DNA from: a virus
DNA length: 39,828 nt
Virus record (IMG/VR): IMGVR_UViG_3300027534_000005
Location: 1 to 39,828 of that record
Strand: one strand, 5' to 3'
This document shows, one piece after another, positions 20,180 to 29,000 of this stretch (position 1 is its first letter; the number at the start of each line of letters is the position of its first letter). The position numbers were made by a program, and so were the translations under genes. The notes beneath the pieces are model-generated. The model searched no databases. It worked only from the letters and a program-made list of their open reading frames with translations, and was not told the DNA's origin.

Positions 20180-21958
20180 ATGACATTCAAGGTTGACATT
20201 GACCTATCCCGTGACGCATTGTTCGACGAACTCGGACTGCAACGTCTTAAAGAAAGCTACATGAAAGATGATGAGACAAGTCCACAAGAACGATTCGCAT
20301 TCGTATCTGCAGCGTTTGCAAGCAATGAAGAACATGCTCAAAGACTTTATGACTACTCTAGTAAGCATTGGCTCAGCTATTCTACTCCTATCTTATCTTT
20401 TGGTCGTTCTAAGCGCGGGTTGCCTATTAGCTGTTTTCTTAATTATATGGATGATAGCGCAGAAGGTTTGGTCGATAACCTTTCAGAGACTAACTGGCTC
20501 TCGATGATGGGTGGTGGTGTCGGTGTTCACGTTGGTATCCGCAACAGCGATGACAAGTCGACAGGGGTTATGCCACACTTGAAAATCTATGACGCTAGTT
20601 CATTGGCCTACCGTCAAGGACGTACACGCCGTGGTAGCTATGCTGCCTACCTCAACATCAATCACCCTGACATCATCCAGTTTCTGGAGATGCGTAAGCC
20701 CACTGGTGACCAGAACGTTCGCACCTTGAACATGCACCACGGCATCAACATGTCTGACGAGTTCATGAACATCATCGAACGCTGCATGAAAGACGACAAC
20801 GCAGACGACAGCTTCAACCTAATCAACCCTGCCAGCGGTGAAGTGGTTGAGACTGTGTCGGCTAAGTACCTGTGGCAGAAGATCTTGGACCTGCGTATGC
20901 AGACAGGTGAACCCTATCTTGTCTTCATTGACACAGCCAATAAAGCTTTGCCATCTTGGTTGCAAGACAAAGGCTTCACCATCAACGGTAGCAATCTCTG
21001 CACAGAAATCTTCTTGCCAACAAACGAGAAACGTACAGCTGTATGCTGCTTGTCTTCACTGAATTTGGAATACTATGACGAATGGAAAAAGGACAAACAA
21101 TTCATCCTTGATGTTATGGAGATGTTGGACAATGTGCTTCAATACTTTATTGACAATGCACCAGACACTATCGCTCGTGCTCGTGCCAGTGCTCTCATGG
21201 AGCGTAGCATCGGTATCGGCACACTAGGCTTCCATGCTTTCCTACAAAAGAAAGGTGTTGCCATTGATGGTGTCATGGCTAAAAGCTACAACAATGAAAT
21301 CTTTAAACACATCCACAGCCAATGCACGATTGGTGATGCTATCTTGGTTACATCACGTGGCGAATGCCCTGATGCACATCTCAGTGGTATTCGTCGTCGC
21401 TTTAGTCACTGGACTGCTATTGCACCTAACGCCTCTAGCAGCCTGATCATGGGCAATACGTCCCCATCAATCGAGCCTTATCGCGCTAATGTATTCCGTC
21501 AAGATACATTATCGGGTGCGTTCGTGTACAAGAATCGTTTCCTCAAAGCAGAGCTTGCACAGCTTGGTAAAGACGACGACGATACATGGGCATCCATCAT
21601 TGCCAACGATGGTTCTATCCAGCATCTGGACGTGCCTGAACAGCTGAAGGAAGTGTACAAGACAGCGATGGAGATTGATCAGCGTTGGTTGATTGAGCTT
21701 GCCGCTGATCGTCAGAAGTACATTGATCAGGGACAGAGTGTGAACTTGTTCTTCCCTGCTAACGTGTCTGTGAAGTATCTGCACAGCGTTCACTTCCTTG
21801 CTTGGAAGAGTGGGCTGAAGAGTCTGTACTATCTCCGCAGTGAGAAAGTGAAGAAGGCAGACAAGGTTGGTGCGCAGATTAAACGTCAACGCATCGAAGA
21901 TGAAATTGATTTGAAAAGCATTGCAGATGGTGACACCTGCTTGGCTTGCGAAGGATGA
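20180..21958 (+). CDS. nrdA: Ribonucleotide reductase large subunit, 592 aa
   Basis: ATG after AAAGG. No N-terminal ATP-cone is present; the protein starts directly with the reductase core, so it lacks the usual overall dATP switch. Catalytic features: the redox Cys in GLPISCFLN (about 84), SNLCTEIFLP with the thiyl-radical Cys (about 273), and TAVCCLSSLN (about 289-290). The C-terminus CLACEG supplies the thioredoxin-reducible pair. It reduces ribonucleoside diphosphates to deoxy forms with NrdB. A small gene (21961-22293) separates it from nrdB. It is shorter than bacterial NrdA (about 750 aa), as is common in phages. Confidence 0.95.
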   Translation: MTFKVDIDLSRDALFDELGLQRLKESYMKDDETSPQERFAFVSAAFASNEEHAQRLYDYSSKHWLSYSTPILSFGRSKRGLPISCFLNYMDDSAEGLVDNLSETNWLSMMGGGVGVHVGIRNSDDKSTGVMPHLKIYDASSLAYRQGRTRRGSYAAYLNINHPDIIQFLEMRKPTGDQNVRTLNMHHGINMSDEFMNIIERCMKDDNADDSFNLINPASGEVVETVSAKYLWQKILDLRMQTGEPYLVFIDTANKALPSWLQDKGFTINGSNLCTEIFLPTNEKRTAVCCLSSLNLEYYDEWKKDKQFILDVMEMLDNVLQYFIDNAPDTIARARASALMERSIGIGTLGFHAFLQKKGVAIDGVMAKSYNNEIFKHIHSQCTIGDAILVTSRGECPDAHLSGIRRRFSHWTAIAPNASSSLIMGNTSPSIEPYRANVFRQDTLSGAFVYKNRFLKAELAQLGKDDDDTWASIIANDGSIQHLDVPEQLKEVYKTAMEIDQRWLIELAADRQKYIDQGQSVNLFFPANVSVKYLHSVHFLAWKSGLKSLYYLRSEKVKKADKVGAQIKRQRIEDEIDLKSIADGDTCLACEG

Positions 21959-21960
21959 AT

Positions 21961-22293
21961 ATGTATACTAATGATTTTTTAGGAAATGAAATCGACATCG
22001 ATGATTACTTTGCGTATTACGTTGCGTCGGGTAAACATCATCAATTATGTCTGTTTCAATTCAAAGGACTCACAGATAAAGGAAGAGCGAAAGCAAAACT
22101 CTTGAAGCGCTCATCTACCACTGGATGGACAACAAACAGAGCGCCTTTAGGTGTCAGAGTTTGGGACAATAAGTTAAAAAACTTTAGATCAACAACTGAT
22201 GATGATCGTAAAAAACAAGCTAACAAACTATTCTACTTAGAAGCTATGCATGAGAGATCAATCAAGCTGTACAACTTTAAGGAAGCAGAATGA
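21961..22293 (+). CDS. Hypothetical protein between nrdA and nrdB, 110 aa
   Basis: I prefer ATG 21961 because AAGGA lies 6 bases upstream; ATG 21955 overlaps the nrdA stop. The protein is basic in its centre (KGRAKAKLLKRSSTTGW). It is more A/T-rich than nrdA and nrdB, which suggests later acquisition. No domain is recognised. The stop overlaps the nrdB start. Confidence 0.75.
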   Translation: MYTNDFLGNEIDIDDYFAYYVASGKHHQLCLFQFKGLTDKGRAKAKLLKRSSTTGWTTNRAPLGVRVWDNKLKNFRSTTDDDRKKQANKLFYLEAMHERSIKLYNFKEAE

Positions 22294-23249
22294 CAAAGAC
22301 TAAATCAGACATTACACAAGAACGTACCATCTTCAAGCCGTTCAAGTTTCCTTGGGCCTATGACGCATGGCTACAACATGAGCAGTCTCATTGGTTGCAC
22401 ACTGAAGTGCCTATGTCAGAAGACGTTAAAGACTACAAGAAGTTGAACAAGGATGAGCAGGAGTTTCTGACAAAGATCTTGCGCTTCTTTGTGCAGGGTG
22501 ACTTGGACATTGGTAGTGGCTACCACGATCATTACATTCCTCTGTTCCGTCAACCGGAAGTGCGAATGATGATGAGTGGGTTTGCTGCTCGTGAAGCTTT
22601 GCACGTTGCAGCCTACGCACACTTGATCGAAACATTGGGTTTGCCTGAGTCAACCTACAACGAGTTCCTGCAGTATGCTGAGATGCTTGAGAAGCATGAC
22701 TATCTGCAACGACTCAACACATCACCAGTGGCTGAGAAGATTGCTGTCATCTCTGCCTTCGGTGAAGGTATGCAGTTGTTCTCCAGCTTCGTTATGCTGC
22801 TCAACTTCGCACGTAACGGTAAGCTGAAAGGGCTTGGTCAAATCATTAGCTGGTCCATCCTTGATGAGACTATGCATGCTGAAGGAATGATAAAGGTCTA
22901 TCGTGAATATGTTAAACATCATCAAGACGAAACAACACCTGAACAGATTAAAGAGATTGCTAAGGAGATGGTTGCTCTTGAGGACCAGTTCATTGATCTT
23001 GCTTTTGGTATGGTGGAAGTTGAGAAGCTCACCAAAGAAGAAGTGAAAGAGTACATCCGCTACATTGCAGATCGTCGACTCATCGCTATGGGCATGAAAG
23101 GAATCTACAAGATTAAGAAGAATCCTTTGCCGTGGGTTGATGGCATGCTCGGTACATCACACACCAACTTCTTTGAACAGAAGGTTACAGACTACAGCAA
23201 GGGTGCTCAGACTGGAACATGGGATGATGTGTGGGGTAAGGCAGCGTGA
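22290..23249 (+). CDS. nrdB: Ribonucleotide reductase small subunit, 319 aa
   Basis: Ferritin-like di-iron fold with FVQGDLDIGSGYHD, REALHVAAYAHL (about 101-112: Glu, His and the radical Tyr in E..H...Y spacing), and SILDETMHAEGM (about 189-200: Glu and His). The radical Tyr is kept, so this is a tyrosyl-radical class I subunit. It supplies the radical to NrdA. The C-terminal tail, DDVWGKAA, is short. Confidence 0.94.
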   Translation: MTKTKSDITQERTIFKPFKFPWAYDAWLQHEQSHWLHTEVPMSEDVKDYKKLNKDEQEFLTKILRFFVQGDLDIGSGYHDHYIPLFRQPEVRMMMSGFAAREALHVAAYAHLIETLGLPESTYNEFLQYAEMLEKHDYLQRLNTSPVAEKIAVISAFGEGMQLFSSFVMLLNFARNGKLKGLGQIISWSILDETMHAEGMIKVYREYVKHHQDETTPEQIKEIAKEMVALEDQFIDLAFGMVEVEKLTKEEVKEYIRYIADRRLIAMGMKGIYKIKKNPLPWVDGMLGTSHTNFFEQKVTDYSKGAQTGTWDDVWGKAA

Positions 23250-23428
23250 GACACTTCACTGTCAGCTATAGCAGCCAGAACAACGTCTTCAAAGGTGTTC
23301 TGCATGTTGAAGCTATGACAATCTCTGATGCTCAAGATAAGTTTCTGTCTTGGCTTCGTGAGCAACCCAGCTATGCACATCTCTGGCAACTCTCGTTTGA
23401 GTTTATAGAGATTGGCGCTAGTCTGTAA
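23246..23428 (+). CDS. Small hypothetical protein, 60 aa (GTG start)
   Basis: A GTG start at 23246 overlaps the nrdB stop; GGGTAAGG is upstream. Reads MRHFTVSYSSQNNVFKGVLHVEAMTISDAQDKFLSW, a small alpha/beta protein. Unknown function; position suggests coupling to nrdB. Confidence 0.65.
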   Translation: MRHFTVSYSSQNNVFKGVLHVEAMTISDAQDKFLSWLREQPSYAHLWQLSFEFIEIGASL

Positions 23429-23435
23429 AACCAAA

Positions 23436-23461
23436 GGAAGCTCCTGTACAATGGGGCTTCC
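23436..23461 (+). other. 9-bp stem-loop before phoH
   Basis: GGAAGCTCC (23436-23444) pairs with GGGGCTTCC (23453-23461, one G-U) around an 8-nt loop TGTACAAT. The loop contains a -10-like TACAAT but no -35 is seen. The hairpin ends 24 bases before the phoH ATG and has no U-run. It could be a leader or processing element. Confidence 0.5.
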
Positions 23462-23484
23462 CTCAACCAACCTAGGAAGTATCA

Positions 23485-24231
23485 ATGGTTACTAAGAAAC
23501 GAGTAGTGTCGCACGTCATCCCTGACGCACCAGCACCAGCTACAAAGAACAATAGCTTGCGTGTTCGTCTTGATGACATGTCAACTATTCAACCCAAGAC
23601 AGCAAAGCAGAAAGAGTTCTTTGATGCCTACAACGCAGGAGACTACTTCATGTGTCTGCACGGTGTTGCTGGCACAGGCAAGACCTACATTGCCCTGTAC
23701 AAAGCGCTTGAAGAAGTGATGGACAAGACCAGCCCTTACAAGAAGGTTGTCATTGTTCGTAGCTCTGTACAGAGTCGTGACATGGGATTCTTGCCCGGTG
23801 ACGCTAACGAGAAGATGGAGACATTCATTCAGCCCTATCGTCAGATCTGTGCCGACCTGTTCAACCGCAAGGATGCATGGGACCGCCTGTCTGAACAAGG
23901 CTACATTGAGTTCATTTCAACCAGCTTCATTCGTGGCACCACATTCACCAACTCCATCTTGTTGGCTGATGAAATTCAGAACATGACGTTTGAAGAACTC
24001 GACACCATCGTCACTCGTGTTGGTCATACATCGAAGATCATCTACTGCGGTGACATTCGACAGACTGACTTGAAGAAGAAGGATGACAAGACAGGCTTGC
24101 CAAAGTTCTTGGACATTGTGCAGGACATGCGAGAGTTCAGCCGCTTTGAATTTGGTATGGACGATATTGTTCGTAGTAGTTTGGTGAAGAACTACATCAT
24201 CGCCAAAACACTTTACGAGGATCGTCAATAA
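23485..24231 (+). CDS. phoH: PhoH-like P-loop ATPase, 248 aa
   Basis: Walker A LHGVAGTGKTYIAL (about 57-70), then VVIVRSSVQSRDMGFLPGDANEKMETFIQPY, Walker B SILLADEIQNMTFEELDTIVTRVG (about 152-175) and IIYCGDIRQTDL, all typical of the PhoH/RecD-like family common in phages. Role uncertain; helicase or RNA-related activity has been proposed for the family. ATG follows CCTAGGAAGTATCA. Its stop shares a base with the next ATG. Confidence 0.93.
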   Translation: MVTKKRVVSHVIPDAPAPATKNNSLRVRLDDMSTIQPKTAKQKEFFDAYNAGDYFMCLHGVAGTGKTYIALYKALEEVMDKTSPYKKVVIVRSSVQSRDMGFLPGDANEKMETFIQPYRQICADLFNRKDAWDRLSEQGYIEFISTSFIRGTTFTNSILLADEIQNMTFEELDTIVTRVGHTSKIIYCGDIRQTDLKKKDDKTGLPKFLDIVQDMREFSRFEFGMDDIVRSSLVKNYIIAKTLYEDRQ

Positions 24232-24413
24232 TGTTACTCATCGAACTGCGACAAGGCATTGGCCTTGACATTGAATTCAACCAAGACATCTGCCACATTG
24301 CTGACACTGACGAGATTGAAAATGGTTTGTTTGCCTTCATCGGCATCATCATCCTGTTACCGTTCGTCAAAATCTACATCGGTGATATGAACTTGATAGG
24401 TGGTAAGAAGTGA
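24231..24413 (+). CDS. Small membrane protein, 60 aa
   Basis: ATG overlaps the phoH stop (TAATG). Acidic N-half and one hydrophobic segment near the C-terminus (GLFAFIGIIILLPFVKIYIG), so probably a single-pass membrane protein. Role unknown. Confidence 0.65.
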   Translation: MLLIELRQGIGLDIEFNQDICHIADTDEIENGLFAFIGIIILLPFVKIYIGDMNLIGGKK

Positions 24414-24898
24414 TTGAAGTTGTTGTTACTGGCGAAATGCTCGTCACTGCTAGAGACAAAGCTGCAGAGATGGGTAAGCTGCGTAACAGCATCACCCGTG
24501 GGGCTGGCAACATTGCTGGCTTCATAGGTGAAGCTATCGCTCAACAGGTTATGGGTGGTGTGTTAGCCAACACATACGAATATGACCTCATCCTGTGCAA
24601 CGGTAAGACAGTGGATGTGAAGACTAAACAGACCTCTGTCAAACCATTAGACACCTATGAGTGCTCTATTGCTGGACTGAATACAACTCAAGAGTGTGAC
24701 TACTATGCTTTCGTGCGAGTTAAGAATGACCTATCTGTAGGTTGGTTCTTAGGTGTGTACGAAAAACAACAGTATATGCTTGACAGCGTGTTCATGAAAA
24801 AGGGTACAATTGATTCCAGCAACGGCTACACTGTAAAGTCTGATTGCTACAACCTCAAAATCAACCAACTGAAAGGACATGAATATGTCAACCAATAA
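24410..24898 (+). CDS. PD-(D/E)XK nuclease-like protein, 162 aa
   Basis: GTG start at 24410 overlapping the previous stop, with ATAGGTGG upstream. NIAGFIGEAIAQQVMGG supplies a helix with Glu, and YEYDLILCNGKTVDVKTKQTS (about 63-83) has the D...(D)VKTK pattern of the PD-(D/E)XK fold, where Asp and Lys are catalytic. DYYAFVRV follows as an expected core strand. It is likely a phage nuclease (Holliday-junction or restriction-like), but the exact substrate is open. Confidence 0.72.
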   Translation: MIEVVVTGEMLVTARDKAAEMGKLRNSITRGAGNIAGFIGEAIAQQVMGGVLANTYEYDLILCNGKTVDVKTKQTSVKPLDTYECSIAGLNTTQECDYYAFVRVKNDLSVGWFLGVYEKQQYMLDSVFMKKGTIDSSNGYTVKSDCYNLKINQLKGHEYVNQ

Positions 24899-25067
24899 AG
24901 CAACTATTGTCTTCACTGACGACAACGATGGTAGCCTCTCTATTCAGATTACATTTGAACCTGAGCAACCTAACAAGGAAAGCAATGCACACATCGCTGC
25001 TGTGTTGGCTCACCAGTACATCGTCAAGAAAGTTGATGAGGCTTACAAAGATGAATCAGCCGAATGA
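24885..25067 (+). CDS. Small hypothetical protein, 60 aa
   Basis: ATG 24885 chosen because AAAGGA lies 7 bases upstream; ATG 24879 would be too close. Reads MSTNKATIVFTDDNDGSLSIQITFEPEQ, similar to short phage beta-rich proteins with a C-terminal helix. Unknown function. Confidence 0.7.
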   Translation: MSTNKATIVFTDDNDGSLSIQITFEPEQPNKESNAHIAAVLAHQYIVKKVDEAYKDESAE

Positions 25068-25350
25068 ACCTGTGAAGCGCACGTCTGTTACCACCACAGA
25101 CATGCAGCAGAAGACAAAGAAGGTGGAGTACCATCGCGTTGCTGATACGACAACAACGTTGTGTTTTCTACATCTGCATTGTGGCTTCCTCATCCTCGGT
25201 AAGAGTGCTTGTGTAGACCCTGCTAAGTACAATCAAGCCCTTGGTGAGAAGTATGCTTACGAAGATGCCATCAATAAGATGTGGGAACTAGAAGGTTATC
25301 TACTCAGCAACGAACTCTATGGAGACAACTATGCAACAACAGCGCCCTGA
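25051..25350 (+). CDS. N4 gp49 / Sf6 gp66 family protein, 99 aa
   Basis: ATG 25051 within the end of the previous gene. The conserved block TTTTLCFLHLHCGFLILGKSACVDPAKYNQALGEKYAYEDAINKMWELEGYLL matches the phage family named for N4 gp49 and Sf6 gene 66, whose function is not established to my knowledge. It helps place the genome among phages with broad podovirus/lambdoid links. Confidence 0.88.
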   Translation: MNQPNEPVKRTSVTTTDMQQKTKKVEYHRVADTTTTLCFLHLHCGFLILGKSACVDPAKYNQALGEKYAYEDAINKMWELEGYLLSNELYGDNYATTAP

Positions 25351-25510
25351 ACGTCCAGCACCATTGAAGATTCAAGTTGGTCAAGGCTACTACGCATTCA
25401 GTCGTGGATGGCTCAACAACCAATACGATCCTGAATCGGTAGCTGGTAAAGAATGGCAACGTGGATTTGACATGGCCTACTTCGACAACCTTGCAAGGAT
25501 TTCCAAATGA
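25331..25510 (+). CDS. Small hypothetical protein, 59 aa
   Basis: ATG 25331 follows GGAGACAACT; the in-frame ATG at 25319 lacks a site. Pattern QVGQGYYAFSRGWLNNQYDPES....WQRGFDMAYFDN resembles short phage proteins with a GW..N.YDP core. Overlaps both neighbours. Function unknown. Confidence 0.7.
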   Translation: MQQQRPERPAPLKIQVGQGYYAFSRGWLNNQYDPESVAGKEWQRGFDMAYFDNLARISK

Positions 25511-25887
25511 CATTCAATCGTCTGCATAACATGCGTAACCCGCATCAAGGCAGCAACAAGAAAGTGTTGTGTGTCTGTTCAGCTGGGTTGTTGCGTAGTC
25601 CTACGCTGGCTTGGATCTTGTCTAATGAGCCGTTCAACTTCAACACTCGTGCTGTAGGAACATCAAGTGAATACGCTTTGATTGTGTTGGATGAGGTGCA
25701 GCTTCAATGGGCCGATGCTGTTGTCTTTGTTGACGATGGTAACTACCAAGCTGCTCGGTACGACCTTGCTGAATTGATCGACAATATGGAACATCACGTG
25801 TTGAAGATTCCTGACATCTATGAGTTCAGACATCCCAAGCTTGTAGAGGCTGCGACAGCGCAGTTGAAAGAAGCATTCAAGATGTGA
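25507..25887 (+). CDS. Low-molecular-weight phosphatase-like protein, 126 aa
   Basis: Near residues 20-33 it has KVLCVCSAGLLRSPTLAWIL, the CX5R(S) P-loop of cysteine-dependent phosphatases (nucleophile in CSAGLLRS). KIPDIYEF (about 99-106) offers the general-acid Asp. The size is right for a minimal LMW-PTP-like fold. Substrate (protein tyrosine, arsenate or other) is unknown. Its TGA stop is part of the TGATATAAC box that follows. Confidence 0.78.
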   Translation: MTFNRLHNMRNPHQGSNKKVLCVCSAGLLRSPTLAWILSNEPFNFNTRAVGTSSEYALIVLDEVQLQWADAVVFVDDGNYQAARYDLAELIDNMEHHVLKIPDIYEFRHPKLVEAATAQLKEAFKM

Positions 25888-25893
25888 TATAAC
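25864..25893 (+). promoter_or_regulatory. Promoter TTGAAA-18-TATAAC upstream of tRNA-Trp
   Basis: TTGAAA (25864-25869), an 18-base spacer and TGA-TATAAC (TATAAC 25888-25893). A start near 25900 gives a short transcript with a structured leader and tRNA-Trp, ended by the terminator at 26051. Confidence 0.68.
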
Positions 25894-25899
25894 ATTGAC

Positions 25900-25966
25900 A
25901 GCGGGGATTCAGGGTATCCGTAAGTCTCATAAGCTCTACGCAGAAGTTTCGAGTACTTCCCCCGCT
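25900..25966 (+). ncRNA. Structured leader of the tRNA transcript (possible relative of the cassette RNAs)
   Basis: AGCGGGG (25900-25906) pairs with CCCCGCT (25960-25966). Inside, GAAGT/ACTTC (25943-25947 with 25955-25959) holds a 7-nt loop TTCGAGT and directly abuts the outer stem, as P4 does in the two cassette RNAs. CGTA/TACG (25919-25922 with 25937-25940) is a further possible hairpin. No upstream P1 hairpin and no loop complementary to TTCGAGT were found, so kinship is uncertain. It could simply be a tRNA 5' leader. Confidence 0.35.
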
Positions 25967-25971
25967 TCCAC

Positions 25972-26047
25972 GTTCCGGTAGCTCAACTGGCAGAGCAACG
26001 GATTCCAAATCCGTAGGTTGTGGGTTCGACTCCTACTCGGTTCGCCA
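25972..26047 (+). tRNA. tRNA-Trp (anticodon CCA)
   Basis: D arm GCTC/GAGC, anticodon arm ACGGA-TTCCAAA-TCCGT (anticodon CCA, reads UGG), five-base variable loop, T arm GTGGG-TTCGACT-CCTAC, discriminator G and encoded CCA. The acceptor stem (25972-25978 with 26037-26043) has G-C, two U-U mismatches at positions 2-71 and 3-70, then C-G, C-G, G-C and G-U. The rest is canonical. Confidence 0.85.
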
Positions 26048-26050
26048 AAC

Positions 26051-26083
26051 AAAAAAGGCAGCTTCATCGGCTGCCTTTTTTTT
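26051..26083. terminator. Bidirectional intrinsic terminator between convergent blocks
   Basis: Six As, GGCAGC (26057-26062), loop TTCATCG, GCTGCC (26070-26075) and eight Ts. The A-tract pairs with the T-tract, so the hairpin ends in a U-run on either strand. It would stop the early (plus) transcript after the tRNA and the late (minus) transcript after the giant virion gene. Confidence 0.9.
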
Positions 26084-26095
26084 CGTCTGTACTTA

Positions 26096-29000
26096 TCACC
26101 GACGAGTTGCTAGTCCACCCTTCGCCAGCTTTTCTGCTGCGTTGAATACAGCATTAAGCTCTTTAATACGACCAGCCTCCTCGACAGCATCACCGCCGAA
26201 GTTCGACCCGTAGTTAGACAATGTCTTGGTGAAACTTCTAAGTGTCTGTGCTTTCTGTTTTGCACCAGCAGTGTCAAGGATGTTAGCGACCTTGTTCAAC
26301 TCATCAATCTTACTTAACTTATCAGCCTTGTCAAAGAACGAGTTTAGCTTTGTAGCAGCTTGATGACCACGACCACCCTTCACTGAAACATTTGATGCCA
26401 TATTGTTGATGACGCTCATCAGATCACGAACACCACCGTATGCTGTATATGCATCGGTAACACTATTGGTCTTAACCGCATTCTTCAATGTAGCATTGAA
26501 GCGCTTGGCTGTCTCGTTGTACATTTCAGGTGATGCATCCCTATTAGACGGAGCAATCAATGACTTCATGTCCTTGCCACCGCTACTAAGTCTAAGCTTG
26601 TCAGCCTCAACCATCATGTCTTCTTTTTCAAAGTAACCAGCACGAGGCAAAGATATTGGACGAACAACTGTTGATGATCCGTTAATGGCTCTTGCAATTG
26701 TGTTCAAGTCTTTAGTGTCATAAGCACCCGGTTGCATGTTGATTCTTGTGAACACATAATCTGCATATGGCATTTTAGTGTACAAGATGTTTTCAGGATT
26801 TGTACCACCAAACGAATCAGCTTTTGCGTTCAGATTCAGATCACTGGTAAATGACGGAGCACCCACCATCAATTCTTCGTGATACTTAGGACTCTGTTGA
26901 GGACTTGTAAATCCTTTTGCTTTCACTGGTGCAATCTTAGCTGCTGTGTTACCGTGCCACAATTTCTTATCAGGAACATCCTTGTACTGCTCACGAAGAG
27001 AATCAAGTTTATTCTGGTAGCTGCTTGCCAGTTTCATACCAACGTCTTTGTCAGATGCTACATTGAATTCACGGTTGAACTTGGCCCTGAATTCTCCTTG
27101 CAATACACCCAACACTTCATCGTCAAACATATCAAACGATTCATCTTTCCGAATGTTACTGAACTCTTTAGTCCTGTACTGTCTGATTGAATCTAACAAA
27201 TCATTGCGTTGTTTAACGTAGTTCTTTTGCTGTGACATGGTAGCCTCATCCATGTCCAATTCTGGAATTTTAAAATTAAGATTACCAGAGTCGAAACCGT
27301 CTGTCTTCTTACCAAGAGGTTCTGTCACTACATCGGCTTCAAACGAAGCCAACTCATCATCCAACATTGAGTCGGCACCCTTGCTTGGTTTAACAGCAAT
27401 ACCGTTTACAGACACTTCGTTGCCATCAATGTCATACTCAATGTTGTCCACTAAAGACTCATCAGCCTTCTTAGCAAAAGGCGGTGGTGGCATTTCAGAA
27501 TACTTCAACCCTTTAGCTTGACCAGTAAAGCTGTGCAGAGTATTGGCATACTCTTCAGGACTAAACACTTTCATGTTTTCCAGCTGAACCGGGGTATACG
27601 CTTCAAGCATGGCTTCTTCACCCTTGGTATAGTCTTCATCAGCAAAGGCTTTAGAGGGCTTAGGAGCCTCTATCGTCTGTGCTGGTGGAGTAGGTAGGGC
27701 TTGCTCTGTTTGACTCAATACAGGCGCTTCTGGTGGCTTTGCTGCCTCTTCAGGAAGCATAGGCTTAGACTTTGCTGCAGGCTTAGGCAGCACAGGCTTC
27801 TTACCCATCAACATGTTGGCGGTCTGGTCAAGCGCTGCAGATGTTGTTGGTTGTTCAGCATCTGCCTTCTTCAATGCGGCATCCTGCATCTCTTTGAGTA
27901 AATCGGAAGAAGTCTTTTTGGCAATCGTACCTACAGCTTTACCAGTAACTTCACCTACAATTTTACCAGCGAGACCACCAGTTGCAAACTTTAAAGAACC
28001 ACGAACAACATCAGCGATAGCCAATGCAGACATGTAGTCTTTAGTTTCATTAAGGTCAAGCCCTGTAGTTTCTTTATACAGAACAGCAGTCTCTCGCTTA
28101 ACCTCTGGTGGAAGCTTACCGTAGTTGACAGCAAAGATACGCGACTGTTCACCCTGATTAAGCGTTGATTGTATGTCTTCGTTCGTTGCAATCTGTTTAG
28201 CGCTTTTTTGTGCCCAGTTCAGTAGATTTTGCAGTGCAATCTTTTGACCATCTTTTGATTTCGACTGATAAAAGTCAGTGTTCTTTACTTGATTAAACGT
28301 GTCAGTGATGATTGGTGCCATAGCTTTTCGAGCAGCAGCATCGATAACCTTATCACCTGTTGAAGTGAATACTTTTCTGAAGTCGATGTTTAGACGTTCA
28401 ACTTCTGCCTCAAGTTCGTTAGGTCGACCTTTAACGACGACACCACTCAGCATCTTCAATGGACCGCTGTCGTTGAATGATGCCTCTTCACGCAATGCTG
28501 GCTGATATACAGGCAGTTCTTGTTTGACAATGGGGGTGCGCTTCATCAACTGCTGCTTGAATGACGATCCGAATCCTTCTTCACCTTTAGGTATTTGATA
28601 AGCGTCACGAGGTAATGTTTCGTCACGATCAATGGCACCAACAATATCGCTTAGCTGTTGAGCAGGAACAAGCGCTCTACCGAAATACTCACCTGCCCAC
28701 TCACCAAAGAACGTAGACAGCTTATTACTGTCACTACCTTCACCGTTTACAAACTTAGCAGCGGCATCAGCTGCTTGATCACCGAACCAAGCATACGTAC
28801 CAGCTGGTGCTTTGAAACCAGTCACTGCTTCCATCAATTCTTTGATTTTAAATTCATCGACACGGTTGTTTTCAAACTTAACCAACCAATCACCCATAGC
28901 CATAAAAGGACCGAACGGCCAGAACGCACGAATGTCTACTCTGGACCCGTCAGTGTTTGGTACATCAAACCAGTCTGTATCCTGATTTTCTTTCCTGTAT

